Shown: positions 1 through 6,290, numbered from the stretch's first letter. The stretch: 7,447 nucleotides of DNA from Hadesarchaea archaeon (GCA_029880065.1 JAOUPD010000053.1:1-7447); one strand, 5' to 3'. Notes: generated from the letters alone by a model not told the origin. Made by a program: numbers and translations.

Positions 1-119
1 AAAAAATGAAGAGTTTCGATCCCTTGACTACTCTTCAGCACTAGCGCCAGTTGGCTTTTGCTGCAGGCTTCCCCCTTGATATTCATATTGTTTGACCACC
101 AATAGAATTTGGCGTCGAG
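1..119. other. Left-edge non-coding segment with inverted repeat and TATA-like stretch
   Basis: No credible gene lies here; the ATG near position 6 opens a frame of only about a dozen codons. A perfect 8-base inverted repeat (TGAAGAGT at 7-14, ACTCTTCA at 30-37, 15-base loop) sits next to six A residues at 1-6. Read on the minus strand it resembles a stem followed by a T run, but no minus-strand gene lies directly upstream of it, so its role is unclear. It might belong to a gene outside the window. An AT-rich stretch at about 76-92 is a possible promoter for the following GTPase. Confidence 0.4.
78..92 (+). promoter_or_regulatory. Possible archaeal TATA-like promoter of the GTPase gene
   Basis: The stretch GATATTCATATTGTT is the only AT-rich block close to the GTPase start. 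Its centre lies about 34 bases before the ATG at 120. With the usual archaeal TATA-to-start-site distance of about 25-27 bases, transcription would begin near 112 and give a very short leader. That would fit the absence of a recognisable Shine-Dalgarno sequence before the ATG. This is inference from spacing only. Confidence 0.3.
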
Positions 120-1292
120 ATGCCAGCGAATCTCACACCCGAGTACTTCAAGGCTGAGGCACGCTATCAGCAAGCACGAACCATAGATGAGAAGATTCTA
201 GCAACAGAGGAGCTCATCCGCCTCGCCCCGAAGCACAAAGGGACTGAGAAGCTTCTGAGGATGCTCAAGCGGCGTCTAGCCAAACTCCGCCAAGAGCTGC
301 AGACGAAACAGGCGCGCCGGGTCGGGAGAGGTGGGCCGAGTTTCGCCGTCAAGAAGGAAGGTGCCGCTCAGGTCGCGCTTGTTGGGGCACCGAACTCTGG
401 AAAGTCGACGGTGTTGCACCAGCTCACGGCCGCCCGCCCAAAAATCGGTATTTATCCGTTCACCACTCAGCACCCGGTGCCGGGAATGATGCAATTTGAG
501 GATGTTCAAATACAGCTTGTTGAGGTCCCCGCTGTAATCGAGGGCTCGAGTCTCGGCAAGGGGCTTGGAGCACAGCCGCTCAGCATCCCTCGAAACGCGG
601 ATGTCATCGCTTTGGTGGCTGATGCCTCAACGAAACTGGTTGAGCAGGTTAGAATTCTGATTAACGAGCTCGAAGCGGCCGGTATCAAGCTCAACCAGCG
701 GCCCCCCAAGCTAAGCGTCCAGCGCAGGGTCACAGGTGGGATTGAAGTCCAGGGAGTAGGCATGTTTAAGGGCGGCGAGGCGGAGCTCAAACGTATTTTG
801 CAGGAACACCGAATCCACAACGCGCTCGTGACCATCGACGAACCGGTGACTACCGAGGAACTCGAAGAATCGCTGGAAGAATCTTTGGTCTATCGCCGTG
901 CTTTTATCCTCCTCACAAAATGTGGCCCCTCCAATCTCAGGGAAAAACTCAAGCTACTAGAACGCGAGTTTGGGGATCGCTTTCGGACGATTGTCGCCCA
1001 AGAGGCTGGGGAGGAGCTAAAAAGAGCGATTTTCGAAAATCTCGATCTTATCCGCATTTACACCAAACGCCCCGACAAGGAGCCGGCAAAGCGCCCGCTG
1101 GTATTGCCAAAGGGTTCGACGGTCTTCGATGTCGCGAGCGCGGTGCATAAAGATTTTGCGCGAGAGCTGGAGTTTGCTCGAGTGTGGGGGTCGACGCGCT
1201 TCCCAAGACAACAGGTGCCTCGAGAGTATGCACTTCGGGACAAAGATATTGTCGAGCTCCACGCTTCAAAATCCTATTCGCCGCGTAGATAG
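120..1292 (+). CDS. DRG-family (Obg-like) GTPase with C-terminal TGS domain, divergent G3 and G4 motifs
   Basis: A 390-residue protein with the domain order of DRG GTPases. Residues 1-65 are a basic helical region containing PKHKGTEKLLRMLKRRLAKL, like the N-terminal helices of DRGs. The G domain follows, with a P-loop GAPNSGKS at 89-96, a switch region YPFTTQHPVPG at 112-122, and a family-typical insertion. The TGS domain is at about 310-382 (VLPKGSTVFDVA, then FARVWGS, then DKDIVEL). Family members bind ribosomes or act in translation; a similar cytosolic role is inferred here. The G3 motif reads VEVPAVIEG instead of DLPGIIEG, and G4 reads TKCG instead of NKxD or TKxD, so nucleotide binding or specificity may be altered. 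It looks like a divergent paralogue rather than the canonical archaeal DRG. The start at 120 is chosen because MPANLTPEYF is a familiar beginning for related TGS proteins; there is no strong ribosome binding site. Its 3' end overlaps the TrkA-like gene by 19 bases. Confidence 0.88.
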   Translation: MPANLTPEYFKAEARYQQARTIDEKILATEELIRLAPKHKGTEKLLRMLKRRLAKLRQELQTKQARRVGRGGPSFAVKKEGAAQVALVGAPNSGKSTVLHQLTAARPKIGIYPFTTQHPVPGMMQFEDVQIQLVEVPAVIEGSSLGKGLGAQPLSIPRNADVIALVADASTKLVEQVRILINELEAAGIKLNQRPPKLSVQRRVTGGIEVQGVGMFKGGEAELKRILQEHRIHNALVTIDEPVTTEELEESLEESLVYRRAFILLTKCGPSNLREKLKLLEREFGDRFRTIVAQEAGEELKRAIFENLDLIRIYTKRPDKEPAKRPLVLPKGSTVFDVASAVHKDFARELEFARVWGSTRFPRQQVPREYALRDKDIVELHASKSYSPRR

Positions 1293-1933
1293 CGGGTAAC
1301 TTTCAAAACAGCGTCTGGTTTGCCCACGACCGTGACGAGGTCTCCCACTTGGATCTGGGTGTCACCCCGCGGGGGAATGAGCTCATCACCCCGGGTTATC
1401 ATTGCGAACGTGCAGTTTTTTGATGCGTTTATCTCCTTGATGAACTTCCCGACCGCCTTCGAGCCCGTGCCGACCGTGACCTCCACGACCTCGCCCTTGC
1501 CGCCGCCTATTCCCAGCAACCCATAGACCCCTGCGCCCGCCACAGCCTTCTCGAAAAGCATTACCGCGGCGCTCACCAAGCTGACTGCAATGTCGACTCC
1601 AAGCTCTTCAAACATCTTGGCGTTCTTCTCATCGTTGACGCGGGCGATTACCCTCCGGACGCCCATCTTCTTGCCCAGCTCACACGCCATGAGATTGACC
1701 TCATCATATTGGGTGAGCGCGATCAGCACATCGGCCTTATCGACGCCTGAATCCTTCAGCGCGTCTATGTCGGCGCCGTTGCCGTGGATGACTAGTACAT
1801 CCAGCTCGGCTGCCAGCTCGTGGGCTCGCTTCTCGTCCTTCTCAATTAACACCAAGTTATGCCCTCGATCGGACAGCCGCTTTGCCAGTTTGGAGCCAGT
1901 CTGCCCCCCTCCGACGATTATTATATATGACAT
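1274..1933 (-). CDS. trkA: TrkA-like potassium transport regulatory protein (TrkA-N plus TrkA-C/RCK)
   Basis: A 219-residue protein of the RCK/Trk type, which binds NAD(H) or another nucleotide and gates a membrane K+ channel or transporter from the cytoplasmic face. Residues 1-120 form the Rossmann TrkA-N domain: VGGGQTG at 7-13, the acidic residue after strand 2 (LVLIEKDE, E31), then HGNGAD and ADVLIALTQYDEVN. Residues about 135-219 form TrkA-C, with KFIKEINASKNCTFAMITRG and IQVGDLVTVVGK. The length matches single-unit archaeal TrkA proteins. Two in-frame ATGs exist, at 1948 and 1933. I choose 1933 because GGAAGG (complement of 1941-1946) lies 7 bases before it, the protein then begins MSYIIIVGGG as in relatives, and a TATA-like box near 1968 predicts a transcript start downstream of 1948. 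No TrkH/KtrB membrane partner lies in the window, so the partner must be elsewhere. Confidence 0.9.
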   Translation of the reverse strand: MSYIIIVGGGQTGSKLAKRLSDRGHNLVLIEKDEKRAHELAAELDVLVIHGNGADIDALKDSGVDKADVLIALTQYDEVNLMACELGKKMGVRRVIARVNDEKNAKMFEELGVDIAVSLVSAAVMLFEKAVAGAGVYGLLGIGGGKGEVVEVTVGTGSKAVGKFIKEINASKNCTFAMITRGDELIPPRGDTQIQVGDLVTVVGKPDAVLKVTRYLRGE

Positions 1934-1948
1934 TTGCGCGCCTTCCAT

Positions 1949-2009
1949 AATTCTTAGGTAGCAGTTATATTAAGATAGGAGGATTTAAAACTTATTAAGA
2001 GTGATTCAC
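1949..2009. promoter_or_regulatory. Divergent promoter region between trkA-like gene and rpl10e
   Basis: This spacer serves two outward-facing genes. TTATATTAAG at 1965-1974 reads CTTAATATAA on the other strand and could act as a TATA element in both directions: its centre is about 36 bases from the trkA start at 1933 and about 41 bases from the rpl10e ATG at 2010. A second candidate for rpl10e is TTTAAAA at 1984-1990, preceded by the purine-rich AGGAGGA, which could be a BRE-like element; it would give an essentially leaderless transcript. The AGGAGG at 1977-1982 is too far from 2010 to be its ribosome binding site. All assignments rest on spacing and composition. Confidence 0.4.
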
Positions 2010-2528
2010 ATGCCGATTCGACCCGCGCGGACCTACCGCTACTTCAGTGGCCCGGCCTACACTCGCCGGGAGTACGTTAAGGGAGTCCCGGGGATACGTG
2101 TTACCTTCTTCGATATGGGCAACCCTAAGGGCGATTTCCCGGTCGAGATGTCCCTAGTTTCGCAGGAGACCGGACAGATAAGGCACAATGCGCTGGAAGC
2201 CGCTCGCATCGCCGTGAACCGTCTGCTCGAGGTCAAGGCCGGCAAGGACAATTACCATTTCAAGCTCCGCGTCTACCCTCACCAAATTCTGCGCGAGAAC
2301 CCCATGGCAACCGGGGCGGGAGCTGACCGAATCTCTGATGGTATGGCCCGAGCATTCGGCAGACCAATCGGCACTGCTGCGAGGGTTAGCTCGGGGCAAA
2401 AGATCATGAGCGTGCGGGTAGCGGGGGAATTTGCGTTCGTCGCCAAGGAAGCGCTTCGCCGTGCAAGTTTGAAACTGCCCATGCCGTCTAGAATCGTCGT
2501 GGAGCGGGGACAGAAACTACTTGGATGA
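2010..2528 (+). CDS. rpl10e: Large subunit ribosomal protein L10e (uL16 family)
   Basis: A 172-residue protein that is clearly archaeal L10e, the counterpart of eukaryotic RPL10 and bacterial L16. It sits near the peptidyl transferase centre and the tRNA path on the 50S subunit. Diagnostic stretches are RPARTYRYFSGPAYTRREY at the start, NALEAARIAVNR, the conserved KLRVYPHQILREN segment, GADRISDGMARAFGRPIGTAARV, and the C-terminal PSRIVVERGQ. The length is normal. An in-frame GTG at 2001 would add three residues; I prefer the ATG at 2010 because relatives begin directly with M(A/P)xRPAR and because GTGAT at 2001-2005 looks like the anti-SD-pairing element. It stands alone, not in a ribosomal protein operon. 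Its last 12 bases overlap the end of the convergent agmatinase-family gene. This gene is the strongest evidence that the DNA is archaeal. Confidence 0.97.
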   Translation: MPIRPARTYRYFSGPAYTRREYVKGVPGIRVTFFDMGNPKGDFPVEMSLVSQETGQIRHNALEAARIAVNRLLEVKAGKDNYHFKLRVYPHQILRENPMATGAGADRISDGMARAFGRPIGTAARVSSGQKIMSVRVAGEFAFVAKEALRRASLKLPMPSRIVVERGQKLLG

Positions 2529-3392
2529 ACTGGCAATCGCCGCCAACAACTCGTAAATAATTTTCGCTGCTGCAAAGGCCGCGGTGCCATCGTCGTGCGG
2601 TGGAACCAATTCTACCACATCAAAAGCACATATATTGAGTTTTCCGAGTTCACGAATCAATCGCGAAATTTCAACTGTTGAGGGTCCTCCCGGCTCGGGC
2701 GTCGCAACCCCGGGGGCGAAGGCAGGGTCGAGGACATCGAGGTCGATGGTGAGGTAAACGCGCGTCTTGCCGACGAGCTTGCGCACCTCCGCGATTATTC
2801 GGGGCGCGTCGTCGATAATCTGCTCGGAACTATAAGCGAGTATCTTTGCCTCGCGTGCGAATTCTGCTTCCTCCTTAGAACAGGAGCGAACTCCGATCTG
2901 TACCAGGCGCTCTGGGGGCAATCGGTCCAGCACCCGCCGCATGACCGTCGCGTGGCAGATCTTATCGCCCAGGTACTCGTCGCGCAGGTCGCGGTGGGCA
3001 TCTAGCTGCACCACGAATACATCATCGAAAGCTTGGGCAGCGAAGTAAGTCAGGGTGTGCTCGCCCCCCAGCAATGCGGGTATCTTTTCGTCCCCCTTTA
3101 TCCTTTGGACCGTTCGTAGGATTCGCTCCCCTGTCGCCTTCAGATTTGTGGGCGTAACTTCCAAGTCGCCGAGGTCGGAGATGTTGAGCCGCTCGAAGAC
3201 ATCCAGCCCAGCCGTCATCAGGTATGTCTCAAGGTTCGCCGACGCTTCCCGAATCCTAGCTGGGCCGAAGCGGTAGCCCGAGCGATAGCTTGAAGTAACA
3301 TCGAGGGGCACCCCTACGAACACCACATTAGCCCGTTCGTAAGGCTCATCGAAACCTCCAAAACCGGGTCTGACTGATGTGAGCCATTCCAT
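2517..3392 (-). CDS. speB: Agmatinase-family ureohydrolase
   Basis: A 291-residue member of the arginase/agmatinase family, which uses two Mn2+ ions to hydrolyse a guanidino group and release urea. The likely reaction is agmatine to putrescine in polyamine synthesis, in the cytoplasm. All family motifs are present: GGEHT (metal ligand H112), QLDAHRDLR (D131, H133, D135), the substrate-side H147 in CHATVMRR, TIDLDVLDP (D217, D219), and the PEPGG and FDVVELVP signatures. The length is typical of archaeal SpeB. The frame is open upstream to an ATG at 3557, but that 55-residue extension (Cys/His/Pro/Arg-rich) would cross the promoter region and the start of the PPDK gene and has no family counterpart. 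The ATG at 3392 gives MEWLTSVRPGFGGF and has GAAGGG (complement of 3399-3404) 6 bases before it. Close relatives such as guanidinobutyrase or formimidoylglutamase cannot be excluded from motifs alone. The 3' end overlaps rpl10e by 12 bases. Confidence 0.92.
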   Translation of the reverse strand: MEWLTSVRPGFGGFDEPYERANVVFVGVPLDVTSSYRSGYRFGPARIREASANLETYLMTAGLDVFERLNISDLGDLEVTPTNLKATGERILRTVQRIKGDEKIPALLGGEHTLTYFAAQAFDDVFVVQLDAHRDLRDEYLGDKICHATVMRRVLDRLPPERLVQIGVRSCSKEEAEFAREAKILAYSSEQIIDDAPRIIAEVRKLVGKTRVYLTIDLDVLDPAFAPGVATPEPGGPSTVEISRLIRELGKLNICAFDVVELVPPHDDGTAAFAAAKIIYELLAAIASSSK

Positions 3393-3466
3393 GCGCAACC
3401 CTTCTATAGTGGTGTCCCAAAAAAGATAAAAGCAATGCTCTCTGTGTTGAACGGTGAGGTATGTGT
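3393..3466. promoter_or_regulatory. Divergent promoter region between agmatinase and ppdK genes
   Basis: A 74-base spacer drives two divergent genes. A single AT-rich block at 3416-3433 (CCCAAAAAAGATAAAAGC; CTTTTATCTTTTTTGGG on the other strand) lies about 36 bases before the agmatinase ATG and about 38 bases before the ppdK ATG. Either direction would give a short leader starting close to the respective Shine-Dalgarno element, so the block may work both ways. This is inferred from spacing; no regulator operator is recognisable. Confidence 0.38.
3453..3460 (+). promoter_or_regulatory. Ribosome binding site that selects the ppdK start
   Basis: GGTGAGGT lies directly before an in-frame ATG at 3461 and 6 bases before a second ATG at 3467. 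Both halves (GGTGA and GAGGT) match the complement of the archaeal 16S rRNA 3' end. The spacing is impossible for 3461 and near-ideal for 3467, so translation most likely begins at 3467 with MAKNLYFF. Confidence 0.65.
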
Positions 3467-6130
3467 ATGGCAAAGAACCTCTACTTCTTCGATGAGGGGG
3501 ATGGCTCGAATAAAAAGCTGCTCGGGGGCAAGGGTGCCGGTCTCTGCACGATGGCACAACTTGAACTACCCGTACCCCCTGGTTTTGTGATCACCACCGA
3601 GGTCTGCAGGCGCTATTACGAAAGCGGGGGCAAGTTGCCGGGTGAGCTAATGGACGAAGTCGGAGCCGCCATGCAGAAACTTGAAAAACTCACGGGCAAA
3701 CACTTCGGCGACCCTAATAACCCTCTGCTAGTTTCCATTCGCTCTGGTTCAATGCTCTCGATGCCGGGCATGATGGACACTATCCTCAACCTCGGGCTTA
3801 ACGATGAGACCGTTGAGGGGCTGGCAAAACGTACTAAAAACGAGCGGTTCGCTTACGATGCTTACCGCAGGTTCATCCAGATGTTCGGCAAGATTGTGCT
3901 CGGGGTCAACGGTAAAAAGTTTGAGGAGGCATTTGATGGGCACAAACACAAAGTTGGGGCCAAGCTAGACACAGAATTGAAAGCCGAAGACCTGAAAGAA
4001 ATAGTCAGGCAATTCAAGCAAATAATAAAGGAGGAAAAAGGCGAGGAATTTCCGAATGACCCACATGAACAGCTCAGAGGGGCGATAAGTGCCGTTTTCA
4101 AATCTTGGAACACAAAGCGAGCAAAAGAGTACCGCGAGTTCTACAAAATACCTCATGATCTGTATACTGCAGTTAACGTTGTTACCATGGTTTTTGGGAA
4201 CATGGGCCCCGACTCTGGAACAGGAGTTGCGTTTACCCGCGATCCTGCTACTGGCAAGAAGACGCTCTTCGGCGAATTTTTGTTCAACGCCCAGGGAGAA
4301 GATGTAGTAGCCGGGGTTCGGACTCCCCTTAAGATTGCAGAACTTGAGGAAAAATCTCCACAGCTATACCAGCAGCTTCTCGACATTGCGGGAAAGCTTG
4401 AGCAACATTACCGCGAGATGCAGGATGTTGAGTTCACAGTCGAGCAAGGGAAGTTCTACATGCTTCAGACGCGAGCTGGAAAAAGAACGGCTCAGTCTGC
4501 GGTTAAAATAGCGGTTGACATGGCTGAAGAAGGCTTGATAACTCGAGAGGAAGCCGTCCTGAGGATTGATCCTAAACAAATTGAGCAAATGTTGCATAAA
4601 CAGGTAGATCCGAAGGCTAAGGGCCAAGTAATCGCAAAAGGTCTTAACGCTAGTCCGGGCGCTGCAGTTGGGAAAGTTGTGTTCGATTCCGAGCAGGCCA
4701 AGGAGATGGGTGAGAAAAAGGAGAAAGTCATCCTCGTTCGGCCAGAAACAAGTCCAGACGATGTGGGAGGAATAATCGCCGCGCAGGGAGTTCTCACATC
4801 TAGAGGAGGGATGACGAGCCACGCGGCAGTGGTGACGAGGGGAATGGGAAAACCCGCAGTAGTCGGTTGCGAGTCCATCAAGATAGACCCGAATAAGCGT
4901 TCGTTCGAGGTAAATGGGGTAACAGTTAAAGAAGGAGATACGATCACAATAAACGGCTCGACTGGCGAGGTCATACTGGGCGAGGCACCATTGATAGAAC
5001 CGCAAATGTCCGCCGAGTTCGAAAAACTTCTCTCTTTGGCTGATGAGTTCAAACGACTGCAGAACTGGGCAAACGCCGACTACCCGCAGGATGCTAAACG
5101 AGCAAGAGAGCTTGGGGCTCAAGGAATAGGATTGTGCCGAACCGAGCACATGTTCTTCGAGGAGAAGAGACTGCCGCTCGTCCACCAAATGATACTCGCC
5201 GAGACAGAGGAAGAGCGTAAGGGTGCCCTCAAAAAATTGCTCGAGATTCAAAAGGGTGACTTCAAGGGGATTTTAAAAGAGATGAATGGCCTGCCTGTGG
5301 TGATAAGGCTTCTCGACCCACCCCTGCACGAGTTTCTGCCCAAGTACGAGGAACTGCTGGAAGAGGTGATTATGCGGCGGATGAGCAGGGAGAAACCCGC
5401 TGAACTTGAAGCCGCGGAGAAACTTCTGAAGCGGGTTGAGGCAATGCGGGAGGCCAACCCGATGATGGGGCTCCGAGGATGCAGGCTTGGGATAACCCGC
5501 CCCGATATTAATGAGATGCAGGTTCGGGCGATATTCGAGGCGGCGTGTGAACTCAAGCGTGAAGGTCGCGACCCGAGACCGGAGATCATGATTCCCCTCG
5601 TCGGCCACGTCAACGAGCTCAAAGTAATGCGCAAACAACTCGAACAGGTAGCGCGCGAGGTGATGTCGAAGCACGGGGTTGATGTGTCTTACAAGTTCGG
5701 CACCATGATAGAAGTGCCTCGCGCCGCTCTCACTGCCGACGAGATCGCGGAGTTCGCTGAGTTCTTCTCGTTTGGGACCAATGACCTGACGCAGATGACT
5801 TACGCTTACTCACGTGATGACGCCGAGGGAAAATTCATGTTCAAGTACATCGAGCAGGGGATACTCGATTTCGACCCATTCCAGACGTTGGACAGAAAAG
5901 GCGTGGGAAAGCTCATGCGAATCGGTGTGGAGCTTGGCAGGGGCAGGAGATCAGAGCTGGAGATAGGGATATGCGGCGAACATGGGGGAGATCCCGAATC
6001 GATAAAGTTTTGCCATGAACTTGGTTTGAATTATGTGTCCTGCTCGCCCTTCCGAATTCCGGTCGCGAGAATAGCCGCTGCTCATGCCGCTCTTCGTGCG
6101 GGAGAGGCAGAGAAGCAACGTTATCTCTAG
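3467..6130 (+). CDS. ppdK: Pyruvate, phosphate dikinase
   Basis: An 887-residue enzyme that interconverts pyruvate + ATP + Pi and PEP + AMP + PPi; in archaea it serves gluconeogenesis or glycolysis. The full three-domain architecture is present (residues counted from the ATG at 3467). The N-terminal ATP-grasp nucleotide-binding domain (about 1-340) contains GGKGAGL, VSIRSGSMLSMPGMMDT and FGNMGPDSGTGVAFTRDP. The swivelling phosphohistidine domain (about 385-505) has GGMTSHAAVVTRGMGKPAVV with the catalytic His at 452 (codon 4820-4822). The C-terminal PEP/pyruvate TIM barrel (about 515-887) has LCRTEHMFF, MMGLRGCRLG, FGTMIEVPRAA, FFSFGTNDLTQMT and EIGICGEHGGDP with the catalytic Cys at 836. The GGMTSHAA context and the RTEHMF motif distinguish it from PEP synthase. 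Length is close to bacterial and archaeal relatives. An ATG two codons earlier (3461) is rejected on ribosome-binding-site spacing. It is transcribed alone; no PPDK regulatory protein gene is adjacent. No defect is visible. Confidence 0.97.
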   Translation: MAKNLYFFDEGDGSNKKLLGGKGAGLCTMAQLELPVPPGFVITTEVCRRYYESGGKLPGELMDEVGAAMQKLEKLTGKHFGDPNNPLLVSIRSGSMLSMPGMMDTILNLGLNDETVEGLAKRTKNERFAYDAYRRFIQMFGKIVLGVNGKKFEEAFDGHKHKVGAKLDTELKAEDLKEIVRQFKQIIKEEKGEEFPNDPHEQLRGAISAVFKSWNTKRAKEYREFYKIPHDLYTAVNVVTMVFGNMGPDSGTGVAFTRDPATGKKTLFGEFLFNAQGEDVVAGVRTPLKIAELEEKSPQLYQQLLDIAGKLEQHYREMQDVEFTVEQGKFYMLQTRAGKRTAQSAVKIAVDMAEEGLITREEAVLRIDPKQIEQMLHKQVDPKAKGQVIAKGLNASPGAAVGKVVFDSEQAKEMGEKKEKVILVRPETSPDDVGGIIAAQGVLTSRGGMTSHAAVVTRGMGKPAVVGCESIKIDPNKRSFEVNGVTVKEGDTITINGSTGEVILGEAPLIEPQMSAEFEKLLSLADEFKRLQNWANADYPQDAKRARELGAQGIGLCRTEHMFFEEKRLPLVHQMILAETEEERKGALKKLLEIQKGDFKGILKEMNGLPVVIRLLDPPLHEFLPKYEELLEEVIMRRMSREKPAELEAAEKLLKRVEAMREANPMMGLRGCRLGITRPDINEMQVRAIFEAACELKREGRDPRPEIMIPLVGHVNELKVMRKQLEQVAREVMSKHGVDVSYKFGTMIEVPRAALTADEIAEFAEFFSFGTNDLTQMTYAYSRDDAEGKFMFKYIEQGILDFDPFQTLDRKGVGKLMRIGVELGRGRRSELEIGICGEHGGDPESIKFCHELGLNYVSCSPFRIPVARIAAAHAALRAGEAEKQRYL

Positions 6131-6140
6131 TTTTCGGCTA

Positions 6141-6166
6141 GGAGTTTGAACCTAGGTTTGTACTCC
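6141..6166. repeat. Imperfect 26-base palindrome after ppdK
   Basis: The two halves GGAGTTTGAACCT and AGGTTTGTACTCC are inverted copies matching at 10 of 13 positions: GGAGT pairs with ACTCC at the outside, and AACCTAGGTT forms a perfect core. It starts 10 bases after the ppdK stop. It could fold in the transcript's 3' end or bind a dimeric protein. No T run follows, so it is not a typical terminator. Confidence 0.45.
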
Positions 6167-6186
6167 GTATACGCTCTTCGTATACG
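6166..6186. repeat. Tandem CGTATACG palindromes, 5-base spacer
   Basis: CGTATACG occurs at 6166-6173 and again at 6179-6186, separated by CTCTT. Each copy is its own reverse complement, so the pair is both a direct repeat with a 13-base period (the ninth base, C, also matches) and a potential 8-bp hairpin with a 5-base loop. It lies 36 bases after the ppdK stop. It could be an RNA hairpin at the ppdK 3' end or a double protein-binding site. The sequence after it on the plus strand is A-rich, not T-rich. Confidence 0.5.
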
Positions 6187-6224
6187 CAAAAATAAGAGTA
6201 AAATCGGCCCCCTTAAGGAACAAT

Positions 6225-6272
6225 CAAAAAGAAAAGAAGATGATGGGGGCAGTTTTTGCGTTTTGCCCCCAT
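6225..6272 (-). terminator. Stem-loop plus T-rich tract ending the secreted-protein gene
   Basis: A perfect 9-bp stem, ATGGGGGCA (6243-6251) with TGCCCCCAT (6264-6272), encloses a 12-base loop. Read on the minus strand it is followed by the T-rich tract TCTTCTTTTCTTTTTGA (6225-6241). The stem begins 19 bases after the minus-strand stop at 6291-6293. Archaeal termination depends mainly on T-rich tracts, which fits. The same stem could limit read-through from ppdK on the plus strand, but no T tract follows in that direction. Confidence 0.6.
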
Positions 6273-6290
6273 TGCCGTGTTGTTATGCCG

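Larger units (their letters stand above)
6131..6290. other. Convergent intergenic region with several inverted repeats
   Basis: The 160 bases between ppdK and the secreted-protein gene hold no credible gene. They contain an imperfect 26-base palindrome (6141-6166), a pair of CGTATACG palindromes (6166-6186), an AT-rich stretch, and a 9-bp GC-rich stem (6243-6272). The last is a probable terminator. The others may help end ppdK transcription or may be binding sites; nothing more can be said from the sequence. Confidence 0.6.

Noticed and set aside
1590..1961. 123-codon plus-strand frame antisense to the TrkA-like gene
   Set aside because: The Ser/Pro-rich translation has no domain, and the minus strand carries an intact Rossmann fold protein.
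1977..1982. AGGAGG as the rpl10e ribosome binding site
   Set aside because: It lies 27 bases before the ATG at 2010, far beyond usable spacing, and no short open frame of merit begins after it.
2001..2009. GTG at 2001 as the L10e start
   Set aside because: It adds three non-conserved residues (M-I-H) and would consume the likely Shine-Dalgarno element GTGAT. ATG 2010 gives the family-typical N-terminus.
3393..3557. 55-residue N-terminal extension of the agmatinase gene starting at 3557
   Set aside because: The extension is not family-like, would overlap the start of ppdK, and crosses the shared promoter spacer. The ATG at 3392 has a suitable ribosome binding site and the expected N-terminus.
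4364..5251. 295-codon open frame antisense to ppdK
   Set aside because: It lies wholly inside a complete, well-conserved ppdK coding sequence, its product is Leu/Ser/Cys/Tyr-rich with no recognisable domain, and it has no convincing start signal. It is a shadow of the real frame.
6136..6156. tRNA T-arm-like sequence on the minus strand (CTAGG, TTCAAACT, CCTAG)
   Set aside because: The loop is 8 rather than 7 bases and no matching acceptor, D-arm or anticodon arm can be drawn on either side, so it is not a tRNA and there is no support for an attachment site.
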